Position numbers and translations under genes: made by a program
The notes under the pieces: model-generated
Seen by the model: only the letters and a program-made list of their open reading frames with translations
Told to the model about the DNA's origin: nothing
The model's database searches: none
Shown: positions 7,200 to 14,196 of the stretch, piece after piece
Position numbering within the stretch: the stretch's first letter is position 1
How the letters are laid out: each line of letters starts with the position of its first letter
NCBI GenBank assembly: GCA_946886975.1
Contig: CAMPJV010000020.1
Location: forward strand, 1-16,025
DNA: 16,025 nt
Direction: 5' to 3'
Source of the DNA: an uncultured Taibaiella sp.
GTDB taxonomy: Bacteria; Bacteroidota; Bacteroidia; Chitinophagales; Chitinophagaceae

Positions 7200-7772
7200 A
7201 TGATTCAAGAAGCAATAGACGGTAAAATTCTGCCATTCACTGCTACATTGAAAGACGGAAGGGAAGTGACGATAAGAGAGGCGGTGATACAGGATGCTGC
7301 AGATTTTATACGCTGTGTAAAATCGTACATTACCAATAGTGACTTCCAGGTGATGGAGCCGGATGAATTTGCGCCGGACCTTCAGCAAGGGAGAGAATTC
7401 ATCAAGAACCTGCTGGAAAGTGAAAACTCCCTACTGCTGGTGGCGCTGGAGGATGAGAAGATAATAGGCAATATAGACATTACCGGAGGAAAGCGGAAGC
7501 GGCTGAGACATACAGGACTGATAGGAATGGGTATGCTGAAAGACTATCGCTCGAAAGGCCTGGGAACGCTGCTGCTGCAAACGGCCGTGAAGTGGTCGCG
7601 GAAGAACCCGATAGTGGAAAAACTATGGCTTCAGATCATTGCGGACAATGCCCCTGCGATCGAGCTTTATAAGAAGATGGGATTCGTGGAGGAAGGAAGG
7701 CAAAAGAACTTTATTAAGGTAAGTAATGAAAAATACTCAGATAATATAGTCATGGCGCTGTCATTACGATAG
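7200..7772 (+). CDS. GNAT-family N-acetyltransferase
   Basis: This 190-residue protein is of normal length for a single GNAT domain. The acetyl-CoA binding motif A is GMLKDYRSKGLGTLLL (111-126), with the R/Q-x-x-G-x-G signature at R117-SKGLG. Motif B is visible as NAPAIELYKKMGFVEEG (150-166). An N-terminal strand-helix unit (REVTIREAVIQDAADFIRCV) is also standard. GNATs transfer an acetyl group from acetyl-CoA to amines; substrates include ribosomal protein N-termini, amino sugars, polyamines and antibiotics. The layout (DGREVTIREA start, EEGRQKNF end) resembles generic ribosomal-protein or small-molecule acetyltransferases, and the substrate cannot be assigned. It is monocistronic or precedes the small orphan gene 118 nt downstream. 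The enzyme has no signal peptide and should be cytoplasmic. Confidence 0.9.
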   Translation: MIQEAIDGKILPFTATLKDGREVTIREAVIQDAADFIRCVKSYITNSDFQVMEPDEFAPDLQQGREFIKNLLESENSLLLVALEDEKIIGNIDITGGKRKRLRHTGLIGMGMLKDYRSKGLGTLLLQTAVKWSRKNPIVEKLWLQIIADNAPAIELYKKMGFVEEGRQKNFIKVSNEKYSDNIVMALSLR

Positions 7773-7890
7773 TAATTCACACTCCAGCCTTGACAATGTG
7801 AAAACGTGAATTATCTGTTGGTAAATAGACGGCCAAATAAAGTGATAGTTCAGAAAGGTAGTGATACATTCATAATAAGAATCATTTTGT

Positions 7891-8169
7891 ATGGCTACTA
7901 TCAAGTTGTATTCAGAAGTAACAGTAAATGAAAAGGGAGCAACGGAAGGCTTCTTTAGGATATCGGGTAAGACCCTGATGCGGAGGTTCTTTTCCGTCTT
8001 TTTCTTTAACCGTAATTATTGCATACAAAGAAGGATAGCGAAGATCAGGATGGAGGCGTCGCATACGAAACAATGGTGTGCCATGACTGAGCAGGAGCAC
8101 GTGTCCCATATATACAGAACTATGGCTGAAGAAAAAGCAATAGAGCGGATGCTGAAGCTAATGGACTAA
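7891..8169 (+). CDS. Small basic hypothetical protein
   Basis: This 92-residue frame starts at ATG 7891 and ends at TAA 8167-8169. The product has a mixed N-terminal part (MATIKLYSEVTVNEKGATEG), a basic and aromatic middle (LMRRFFSVFFFNRNYCIQRR), and a helical, charged C-terminus (TMAEEKAIERMLKLMD). There is no signal peptide; the hydrophobic FFSVFFF patch is too short for a membrane helix. I recognise no family. Support for coding comes from its size, its protein-like composition and its place in an otherwise empty interval, ending 18 nt before the convergent hydrolase gene. The antisense frame here (7912-8109) looks less protein-like. A near-consensus -7 box (TCATTTTG) lies too close to the ATG to be its promoter. 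Confidence 0.5.
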   Translation: MATIKLYSEVTVNEKGATEGFFRISGKTLMRRFFSVFFFNRNYCIQRRIAKIRMEASHTKQWCAMTEQEHVSHIYRTMAEEKAIERMLKLMD

Positions 8170-8187
8170 CACCACCGCCGATTTACA

Positions 8188-8874
8188 TCAACCCAGAAAT
8201 GGCTTTATCATTCCTATAAGTGCATCCATATTCACCTGCTCAACAGGATGAGGCGTGGACGGCAACATTCCCATCTGGCCTCCGGCTAAAGACTTATAAA
8301 CTTCCATTGTCTCTTCCAGCGTAATCATTTTATCCCGGTCGCCCAACAGGACCAGGCATGGAGTGAGTATCTGTTTGTAATCATCGGGCTTCAGAGGATT
8401 GTCATTACCCATAGCTTCGAGCATGTTGCCGGTCTTTGAAAGGACCTCTTTCCAATCGTTGGGCGCGTGCCGCTTGCTTAAAGTTTCAGCGAAGTTGGGA
8501 AGCTTAGCCGCCAGCTTTTCAGCGTTAATCATCTGGAGCTCTTTTGCAGCAATGGAAGGATCCCAGTGGAACTTGGTAGCTAAGGTAATTATTCTATCGA
8601 CCTTAGCGGGATAATAGCGAGCGAGATACATGGCGACGTAACCACCCATGCTATAGCCGAAGATGCTGACCTTGTCCAGTTTCTGCTGCTCTATGAACTG
8701 AAGTGTCTCCTCTGCGAAGATTTTTATAGAAAAAAGATCTGCGGGAAAGGCCCTGCCTCCGTGGCCGGAAAAATCCAGTAGATGGACGTTGTAAGCCGCA
8801 CTAAGGCGTTGTGCAAGAGGCTGTAATTGCTCTGAGGACCCGATAGCTCCGTGCAACAGAATGAGGTTTTGCAT
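8188..8874 (-). CDS. Alpha/beta-fold hydrolase
   Basis: This 228-residue single-domain protein has the alpha/beta hydrolase landmarks in order. The oxyanion-hole motif is LLHGAIGS (6-13). The nucleophile elbow is GYSMGG (73-78), with Ser75. The acidic residue is in GDRDKM (178-183; Asp179 or Asp181). The catalytic His209 is in STPHPVEQ (206-213). The cap between strand 6 and the acid is short (about 105-165). These features fit small esterases or MhpC/MenH-like enzymes, but nothing points to a particular ester, lactone or C-C substrate. There is no signal peptide, so the site is cytoplasmic. It is transcribed divergently from the dehydrogenase-like gene (78 nt between starts) and convergent with the 92-residue orphan. 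Confidence 0.92.
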   Translation of the reverse strand: MQNLILLHGAIGSSEQLQPLAQRLSAAYNVHLLDFSGHGGRAFPADLFSIKIFAEETLQFIEQQKLDKVSIFGYSMGGYVAMYLARYYPAKVDRIITLATKFHWDPSIAAKELQMINAEKLAAKLPNFAETLSKRHAPNDWKEVLSKTGNMLEAMGNDNPLKPDDYKQILTPCLVLLGDRDKMITLEETMEVYKSLAGGQMGMLPSTPHPVEQVNMDALIGMIKPFLG

Positions 8875-8901
8875 GGAGTGAAGATAAAGTGAACGGGGGA
8901 A

Positions 8902-8934
8902 TTGGAATGATTCTTTCGCCTCTAATTACCTTTA
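8902..8934 (+). promoter_or_regulatory. Candidate Bacteroidota promoter for the PQQ-type dehydrogenase gene
   Basis: TTG at 8902-8904 and TACCTTTA at 8927-8934 are separated by 22 nt. This fits the Bacteroidota pattern TTG-N17-23-TAnnTTTG with one mismatch in the -7 box. Transcription would begin near 8941, leaving a leader of only about 12 nt before the ATG at 8953. Moderate to weak support. Confidence 0.35.
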
Positions 8935-8952
8935 AGAATATAACAGCGTCCA

Positions 8953-10086
8953 ATGAAAACCAGATACAGTCTTATAACAGCTTTGCTTGTAAGTGCAGGC
9001 ATATTGAACGGCAGCTGCCAAAACAAGGCATTGAAGAAAACTGACGATCCAGTACTGAAGGACATTCAGCTCCCTAAAGGATTCAGTATCAGCATCTATG
9101 CAAATGACGTGCAGAACGCACGCTCACTGGCCCTGGGAGATAAGGGGACTGTGTTTGTAGGGAACAGAAGCGGAGACAAAGTGTATGGACTGGTGGATGA
9201 AAACAATGACGGTAAAGCGGACAAAAAGTACGTGGTGGCAAAGAACATGAATTCACCCAATGGCGTCGCCTTCAGGGATGGAGCACTGTTTATTGCCGAA
9301 ATAGACAAAATATGGCGGATAGACAATATCGAAAGCAACCTGGCCAACCCACCCGCTCCGGTGCTAGTGAGCGACAAGTATCCGAACAATGGCCACCATG
9401 GCTGGAAGTACATAGCATTTGGTCCGGACGGGAAGCTGTACGTGCCAGTGGGTGCCCCATGCAATATCTGTAATGAAGAAGAGAATGATCCGAGATTTGC
9501 ATCCATTACACGCATGAATGCTGATGGGTCAGGGCTTGAAATATACGCTAAGGGAATCAGGAATACGGTGGGCTTTGACTGGCACCCAGAGACAAAGGAA
9601 CTGTGGTTTACTGAAAACGGAAGAGACAATATGGGCGATAACGTTCCGCCGGATGAGCTTAATATAGCTGCTAAGGCAGGCATGCACTTTGGCTATCCTT
9701 TTTGTCATGGAGGAAACCTAAAGGACCCGAAGTTTGGCGATACCAAGCCGTGCAATGAGTTTACCCCACCGGTTGTCAATCTTGACCCACACGTAGCTGC
9801 ATTAGGAATGAAGTTCTATAGAGGTAATGTGTTCCCGGCAGAATACAGGAGCCAGGTGTTTATTGCAGAACATGGATCATGGAACAGAACGGAGCCTATA
9901 GGTTATAGAATAATGCTCGTGCGCAAGAGTGGCGGATCATACACGTATACTCCCTTTGCGACCGGCTGGCTAAAGAATGGCAAGGCGTGGGGCAGACCGG
10001 TGGATATACTGGAACTGAAGGATGGTTCTTTACTGGTTTCCGATGATTTTGCAAATGCGGTTTATAGGATCAGCTATAGTCAGTAA
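8953..10086 (+). CDS. Sorbosone-dehydrogenase-like PQQ-type beta-propeller, exported
   Basis: The product has 377 residues. MKTRYSLITALLVSAGILNG is followed by S-C at 21-22, so it is probably a lipoprotein with Cys22 as anchor, although the lipobox (NGSC) is not canonical. The mature part is the six-bladed propeller of the PQQ-dependent sugar dehydrogenase / L-sorbosone dehydrogenase family. Typical stretches are LPKGFSISIYAND, SPNGVAFRDGALFIAE, NGHHGWKYIAFGPDG, GIRNTVGFDWHPETKELWFTENGRD and FIAEHGSWNRTEPIGY. The family oxidises aldoses or similar sugars in the periplasm with PQQ and Ca2+, but many Bacteroidota members lack a known PQQ source and their activity is untested. No cytochrome domain is fused and no PQQ biosynthesis gene is in view. 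It is likely a single-gene transcript, divergent from the hydrolase. Confidence 0.9.
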   Translation: MKTRYSLITALLVSAGILNGSCQNKALKKTDDPVLKDIQLPKGFSISIYANDVQNARSLALGDKGTVFVGNRSGDKVYGLVDENNDGKADKKYVVAKNMNSPNGVAFRDGALFIAEIDKIWRIDNIESNLANPPAPVLVSDKYPNNGHHGWKYIAFGPDGKLYVPVGAPCNICNEEENDPRFASITRMNADGSGLEIYAKGIRNTVGFDWHPETKELWFTENGRDNMGDNVPPDELNIAAKAGMHFGYPFCHGGNLKDPKFGDTKPCNEFTPPVVNLDPHVAALGMKFYRGNVFPAEYRSQVFIAEHGSWNRTEPIGYRIMLVRKSGGSYTYTPFATGWLKNGKAWGRPVDILELKDGSLLVSDDFANAVYRISYSQ

Positions 10087-10133
10087 ATAGTCGCTAGTAG
10101 ATAGTCCTTTGTTCCGCAGTAGTTCGTTTTATG

Positions 10134-11516
10134 TTATTGGTAGCTGGAGGATTCACTGCGGGAGGCGCTTCTGACTTTACGTTCGATGATATCTTCGTAG
10201 TGAGACATTTCTCCAGGTTTGGGTTCGTAGCCTTTGCGGGTCTTTTCCAGGAAGGAATATGCCCAATGCATGTCGTTGTCAAAGCTTCGTCCACCGGTTT
10301 TATGATAGACGTTGCGGTAACGCTTCTTTTCTGAATGGGTTGGATTGTAGCCATAGATCGTGACCCTTCTCTGGAAGGAGCGAGCCCACTCTACGTCTGC
10401 AGCTGTTACTGGTGCTGCATCTATTGATTCGTCTTCTTTGGTATCATCCTTCTTCGCTATTGGCTGCCATTTTTGCTTTTTGTCGGTATATACCATGGTC
10501 GCCTTATTTGCTTTAGGTTGGGACTTAACCGTGACAGGCTGCGTCTTCTTCGATATGGCGGGCTTCTCTGCTTTGGCAGCTTGCTTCTGAGCAACCTGTG
10601 CTGGCGCTTTGCTCTTAGCTACAGCAACTGGTTTGGCTGCCTTGGGTGGTGTGGCGGCTACCTGCTTAGTTGTGGCTGGTGCTGCGATCTTAGCGGCCGG
10701 AAGCTTTGAATTCTTAGCTACAGGTTGAGGATGAGAGGGCACAAGCTTCTTTACCACAGCCTTAGGAGTGGCGGCTGGTTTGGAAGCCTGCTTAGTTGCG
10801 TTCTTATTATCCGTCTTTGCGATGGTACGTGCAGGCTGAGGCTTTTGAGCGACTGGAGGAGCTGGCTTTACAGCTTGCTTCGCAGAAGCGGGAAGAGTAG
10901 CTGGTTTGCCGGCAATTTTTGCCTTGTTATCCTTCTTATCCTGCTTTTTGGTAGCAGCAGTCCCATTCTTACCAGTGGACTTTATCACTGCGTTCCCTTT
11001 ACCCTTAAGACGGGACATGACGGAGGAGTCTACATGGACCACTGAGTTCTCAGGACCCTTGAACCCTTCCATGGCAACTTTGTAGTTGTTGAAGTCTACA
11101 AGCTTGCGGGAATAGGCAGCCTCGAGGTTGGAAGATTTATAGATGCTGAATACGAGCAGGAAACTGGCAAGCACTACCATAACAATGCCTGGTGTAGTTG
11201 ACTTTAGGTGATGCCGTACTTTTTCCTTTACTTCTGAAATGTCATATGCTCTTTCTATGCCACGCATTATGATAATGATTCCTACGAGAAGCAGAAAGAA
11301 GCTGAAGAAGCTAAGGAAAAAGACCCTTGCGGAGGATTGATGCAATGAAGTGATCTTACCAAGATCGCCGACGGCCAAACCCGCCTGCTTTGCCTGCACC
11401 ATATTTTCCTTCAGATCAGTAGTAAGACCGATCTGCTTAACCAGGAAAATAACGGCAAAGACAACAATAACGGCCATTACCACATAGGTAATAATTCTCT
11501 CAATTCCTCTTAACAT
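10134..11516 (-). CDS. Three-helix membrane protein with Lys/Ala/Pro-rich linker, unknown
   Basis: The frame is open from an ATG at 11558, but the ATG at 11516 (460 residues) is preferred. There the protein starts MLRGIERI and leads directly into a membrane helix, while the 14 extra residues are polar and lack support. Three hydrophobic helices lie at about 9-26, 64-84 and 109-125. RGIER occurs at the very start and again after helix 2 (RGIERAYD, 85-92), which hints at an internal duplication. Residues from about 175 to 365 are low-complexity, rich in Lys, Ala, Pro, Gln and Thr, like the periplasm-spanning linkers of TonB-type proteins. The C-terminal about 90 residues are charged and ordered-looking (DVEWARSFQRRVTIYGYNP, then DNDMHWAYSFLEKTRKGYEP). 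I do not recognise the C-terminal domain. A bridging or cell-wall-associated role is only a guess. The gene lies 47 nt from the convergent dehydrogenase gene. Confidence 0.8.
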   Translation of the reverse strand: MLRGIERIITYVVMAVIVVFAVIFLVKQIGLTTDLKENMVQAKQAGLAVGDLGKITSLHQSSARVFFLSFFSFFLLLVGIIIIMRGIERAYDISEVKEKVRHHLKSTTPGIVMVVLASFLLVFSIYKSSNLEAAYSRKLVDFNNYKVAMEGFKGPENSVVHVDSSVMSRLKGKGNAVIKSTGKNGTAATKKQDKKDNKAKIAGKPATLPASAKQAVKPAPPVAQKPQPARTIAKTDNKNATKQASKPAATPKAVVKKLVPSHPQPVAKNSKLPAAKIAAPATTKQVAATPPKAAKPVAVAKSKAPAQVAQKQAAKAEKPAISKKTQPVTVKSQPKANKATMVYTDKKQKWQPIAKKDDTKEDESIDAAPVTAADVEWARSFQRRVTIYGYNPTHSEKKRYRNVYHKTGGRSFDNDMHWAYSFLEKTRKGYEPKPGEMSHYEDIIERKVRSASRSESSSYQ

Positions 11517-11781
11517 GGTGTAGTGCTTTGTTATGTTTGCTGACCCCTTGAGCGACAAAAGCGTGGGCTCTTGTACGATACACGAGGCAAGTCATACGTG
11601 CAATTTACAAATGTGATTGCTTATCGGCCACTGATGAGGCGCCCGAGAAGCAATATTTTTCGCAATAAAGATAAAACAATCCGTCTATTAACAATCAATT
11701 AACAAAATTAGGAACTGCTTTTGGTCTAATAAGGTTAGCAACAGGTTTCAATTCGAAACGACTAAGCATAAACAACTAGAA

Positions 11782-13374
11782 ATGAGAAACATCTTTAAGG
11801 GAATGATCACTGCTACCCTACTCGGCCTCCTGCTAACAGGACTGGGTGCACACGAGGCAAAGGCTCAGCCTGGCGTGTCAGTGTCGTTCCAACTATTTTA
11901 CGACGAGCTTTCCCCTTACGGGCAGTGGATAGAAGACCCGAGCTACGGGTATGTCTGGGCTCCCGAGGTGGATAATAACTTCCGACCATATTACTCTGGC
12001 GGACGCTGGGCAATGACCGAATATGGTAACACCTGGGTGTCTGACTATGACTGGGGCTGGGCCCCCTTCCACTATGGGCGGTGGACATATGACACCTTTT
12101 ATGGCTGGATCTGGATACCAGGTGATCAGTGGGGACCTGCGTGGGTAGACTGGCGCTCCGGCGGTGGCTACTATGGATGGGCACCTCTTGGTCCGAGTAT
12201 TTCGATAAGCTCCGGCTGGTATGCGCCGAATGACTGGTGGATATTTATTCCAAGTCAGCATATCTACAGTCCTAACTATTACTCATACTGGCGCGGGCCC
12301 GGGTATAATACGACTTACATCAACCAAACAACGATCATTAATAACTACTATGACAACAGGTACGTATATGGTCCGAGGAGGAATGACATTGAAAGGTACA
12401 CCGGGAAAAGGGTGAATATCTACAACATTCGTAACGAACGCCGACCCTCAAGAACCTCCATAAGAGGGAATGATGTAGCCTTGTACAGGCCGCAGGTGAA
12501 CAGGGCATCGTCGAGAAGAGAGGCGCCAAGGAATGCAGTGCGCGCAGACAGACCCATCGTTGAACGAAGCCTGGACAGGAACGCTCAGAACCGCATCTCT
12601 GACCGTGGCCGTACGGTGAGCCCGGCACAAAACAGGGAAGCAAGGCCACAAATGAGAGACCGGCAGATGAATGACGCAGGGCGCGAAAACGTATACCAGC
12701 GTCGTTCTGAAATGGACAGACAAAGGATGCCGGCCGAAAATAACCGGCGCCAGCAGATGGACAGGCAAAGAGCTGAGCAGCAGAACACGCAGCGTCAGCA
12801 GATGGAAAGAAGCCGTAGCACTGAAAGAGAAAACATGCAGCGTCAACAAATGGACAGGCAGAGAGCAGAGCAGCAGAACACTCGGCGTGAGCAGATGGAT
12901 AGGCAAAGAACAGAACAGCAGAATATGCAGCGTCAGCAGATGGACAGACAAAGAACTGAACAGCAGAACATGCGACGTGAGCAGATGGAAAGACAGAGAG
13001 CTGAACAGCAGAACATGCAGCGTCAGCAAATGGAGCGGCAGAGAGCAGAGCAGCAAAACACGCGACGCCAGCAGATGGAGCGGCAGAGAGCCGAACAGCA
13101 GAACATGCAGCGTCAACAGATGGACAGGCAGAGAGCTGAACAGCAAAACATGCAGCGTCAGCAGATGGAGCGAGGACGACAGGAGCAAATGCAGCGCAGG
13201 CAAATGGAACAAAGGAGCGCACCAGCACAAAGAGAATGGCGTCGTCCGGAGCCGCAAATGGCAAGGCCAGAGCCACAGAGAATGGAAAGAGCACAACCTC
13301 AGCGTATAGAACGTGCTGCACCTCAACAAGACAGGGGCAGTCGCTTTGAAGGCGGGAACCGTGGAAGAAGATAG
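11782..13374 (+). CDS. Secreted DUF6600 (W/Y-rich) protein with Gln/Arg repeat tail
   Basis: The product has 530 residues. A Sec signal peptide ends at AKA (residue 28), with cleavage before QPGVS. Residues about 36-185 form the W/Y/G-rich module known as DUF6600, formerly called YXWGXW-repeat: SPYGQWIEDPSYGYVWAP (44-61), then WVSDYDWGWAPFHYGRW (85-101), then YGWIWIPGDQWGPAWVDW (107-124). A Tyr/Asn-rich stretch follows (about 165-195), then an Arg-rich disordered region, then the 15-residue repeat (residues about 324-472), then a Pro/Arg/Glu tail ending GNRGRR. The mature protein is highly basic overall. The family is envelope-associated with no established function; binding to an anionic surface polymer is an inference. 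A terminator follows 24 nt after the stop, so the transcript is probably monocistronic. No clear promoter box was found in the 223-nt upstream gap. Confidence 0.88.
   Translation: MRNIFKGMITATLLGLLLTGLGAHEAKAQPGVSVSFQLFYDELSPYGQWIEDPSYGYVWAPEVDNNFRPYYSGGRWAMTEYGNTWVSDYDWGWAPFHYGRWTYDTFYGWIWIPGDQWGPAWVDWRSGGGYYGWAPLGPSISISSGWYAPNDWWIFIPSQHIYSPNYYSYWRGPGYNTTYINQTTIINNYYDNRYVYGPRRNDIERYTGKRVNIYNIRNERRPSRTSIRGNDVALYRPQVNRASSRREAPRNAVRADRPIVERSLDRNAQNRISDRGRTVSPAQNREARPQMRDRQMNDAGRENVYQRRSEMDRQRMPAENNRRQQMDRQRAEQQNTQRQQMERSRSTERENMQRQQMDRQRAEQQNTRREQMDRQRTEQQNMQRQQMDRQRTEQQNMRREQMERQRAEQQNMQRQQMERQRAEQQNTRRQQMERQRAEQQNMQRQQMDRQRAEQQNMQRQQMERGRQEQMQRRQMEQRSAPAQREWRRPEPQMARPEPQRMERAQPQRIERAAPQQDRGSRFEGGNRGRR
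12751..13197 (+). repeat. 45-bp in-frame tandem repeat (about nine to ten units)
   Basis: Within the DUF6600 gene, a unit encoding QMDRQRAEQQNMQRQ recurs about nine to ten times, with D/E, A/T, M/T and RQ/RE variation. One copy (near 12799-12846) is diverged and one residue longer. Each 15-residue unit divides into three pentads (QMDRQ, RAEQQ, NMQRQ) with Met, Ala or Thr always at the second place. Adjacent units are nearly identical in DNA, which points to recent expansion by slippage or unequal recombination, and copy number may vary among strains. Charge and Gln content suggest a long helix or disordered polyelectrolyte. Confidence 0.92.
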
Positions 13375-13398
13375 ATTGGTAATGTGATGATTGGTAAG

Positions 13399-13428
13399 AG
13401 GCCTCCGGTGGAGGCCTTTTTCGTTTTT
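13399..13428 (+). terminator. Rho-independent terminator after the DUF6600 gene
   Basis: AGGCCTCC (13399-13406) and GGAGGCCT (13410-13417) form a GC-rich 8-bp hairpin with a tiny loop, followed by TTTTT, then CG and a second T-run. It lies 24 nt past the DUF6600 stop. Confidence 0.88.
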
Positions 13429-13521
13429 AGTAGAGAATGTAGATGTATGCCGCGTAAGGGATCGACTGGTGAATGGGAAGTTAATGACAGCCATTACAAC
13501 CCTGTTTCTTACCTGGACCGA

Positions 13522-13551
13522 TTGCTGAAAAGGCTTTAAGTCCTATATTTG
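13522..13551 (+). promoter_or_regulatory. Bacteroidota primary-sigma promoter for the cupin gene
   Basis: TTG at 13522-13524 is separated by 19 nt from TATATTTG at 13544-13551. This is an exact match to the Bacteroidota consensus TTG-N17-23-TAnnTTTG. Transcription would start near 13558, giving a leader of about 54 nt before the ATG at 13612. It also lies after the DUF6600 terminator, so the cupin gene should be an independent transcript. Confidence 0.65.
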
Positions 13552-13611
13552 GACTACTAAATACTCAACGACCGAGTCATAAGGAGAGGAAGGAGCAATA
13601 AAACCCAACTT

Positions 13612-14190
13612 ATGGCATACGCTGGTCAGATTATTACACACCCGAACCTGGGTGTTACAATGAAATTCATCAAAACACACCAGGAGACAAATGGTGTGGG
13701 CTGGGAAGTAGAATACACGATTGAGGCAGGAAAGAACAAGCGGACACCTCTTCATACACATCTCCATTCGGACGAGTGGTTCCAGGTAATATCAGGACGA
13801 GGGAAGTACTGGCTGGATGGCAAAGAACGAAAATGCAAGCCGGGCGACGAGGTGTACCTACCGGCTGGCCAACCACACATACATCCATGGAATAACACTT
13901 ACGACCCGCTGGTGATGCGGAACATCATGCTCGTCAATGAGCCGGCTAAGGCGGACGCGCAGGAGATCAGGAAGATGGAGGAGTATGTGGAGCACTGGTT
14001 TCATCTTGCGTGCAGGGGGCTTGTGAAAGAGAATGGTAATCCGTACCTCCTACAATCTGCTGTTTTCCTTAAGGCTATTGGCAACCAGATCAAGCTGGCG
14101 AAGATCCCTACGATAGTTCAGAACGCCATTGTTACTCCCCTGGCCCTTACAGGAAAGCTTCTGGGGTATAAGCGGAGCTACTACGAATAG
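13612..14190 (+). CDS. Cupin-domain protein
   Basis: This 192-residue protein carries one cupin barrel. Motif 1 appears as HTHLHSDEWFQVISGRG (48-64), fitting HxH-x4-E-x6-G with H48, H50, E55 and G62. Motif 2 is GDEVYLPAGQPHIHPWN (78-94), fitting G-x5-PxG-x2-H with H89. The four metal ligands are therefore all present, and a bound Fe, Mn, Zn or Ni ion is expected. The C-terminal about 80 residues are helical and somewhat hydrophobic (WFHLACRGLV, then IPTIVQNAIVTPLALTGKLLG) and may form a lid or membrane-associated part. The substrate is unknown; single-cupin proteins include dioxygenases, isomerases and sugar-binding regulators. It has its own promoter and ends only 6 nt from the convergent ROK kinase stop, with no terminator visible in between. 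Confidence 0.88.
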   Translation: MAYAGQIITHPNLGVTMKFIKTHQETNGVGWEVEYTIEAGKNKRTPLHTHLHSDEWFQVISGRGKYWLDGKERKCKPGDEVYLPAGQPHIHPWNNTYDPLVMRNIMLVNEPAKADAQEIRKMEEYVEHWFHLACRGLVKENGNPYLLQSAVFLKAIGNQIKLAKIPTIVQNAIVTPLALTGKLLGYKRSYYE

Positions 14191-14196
14191 GAGCGA

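Noticed and set aside
7773..7813. Inverted repeat TAATTCAC / GTGAATTA after the GNAT stop, considered as a terminator.
   Set aside because: The arms are AT-rich, 25 nt apart and not followed by a T-run, so a functional terminator is unlikely.
9096..9683. Minus-strand 195-codon frame inside the dehydrogenase-like gene.
   Set aside because: The plus frame carries clear family motifs throughout; the antisense product is Ser/Pro/Leu-rich shadow sequence.
10094..10354. Minus-strand 86-codon frame overlapping the end of the three-helix protein.
   Set aside because: It is an alternative frame of the same strand largely inside a convincing larger gene and has no promoter or ribosome-binding site.
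12338..13494. Two long minus-strand frames (327 and 348 codons) and a 212-codon plus-strand frame opposite or within the repeat region of the DUF6600 gene.
   Set aside because: They exist because a stop-free 45-bp repeat stays open in other frames. Their products are monotonous Cys/Ser/Ala/Leu/His-rich or Arg/Ser-rich strings with no signal, domain or start context.
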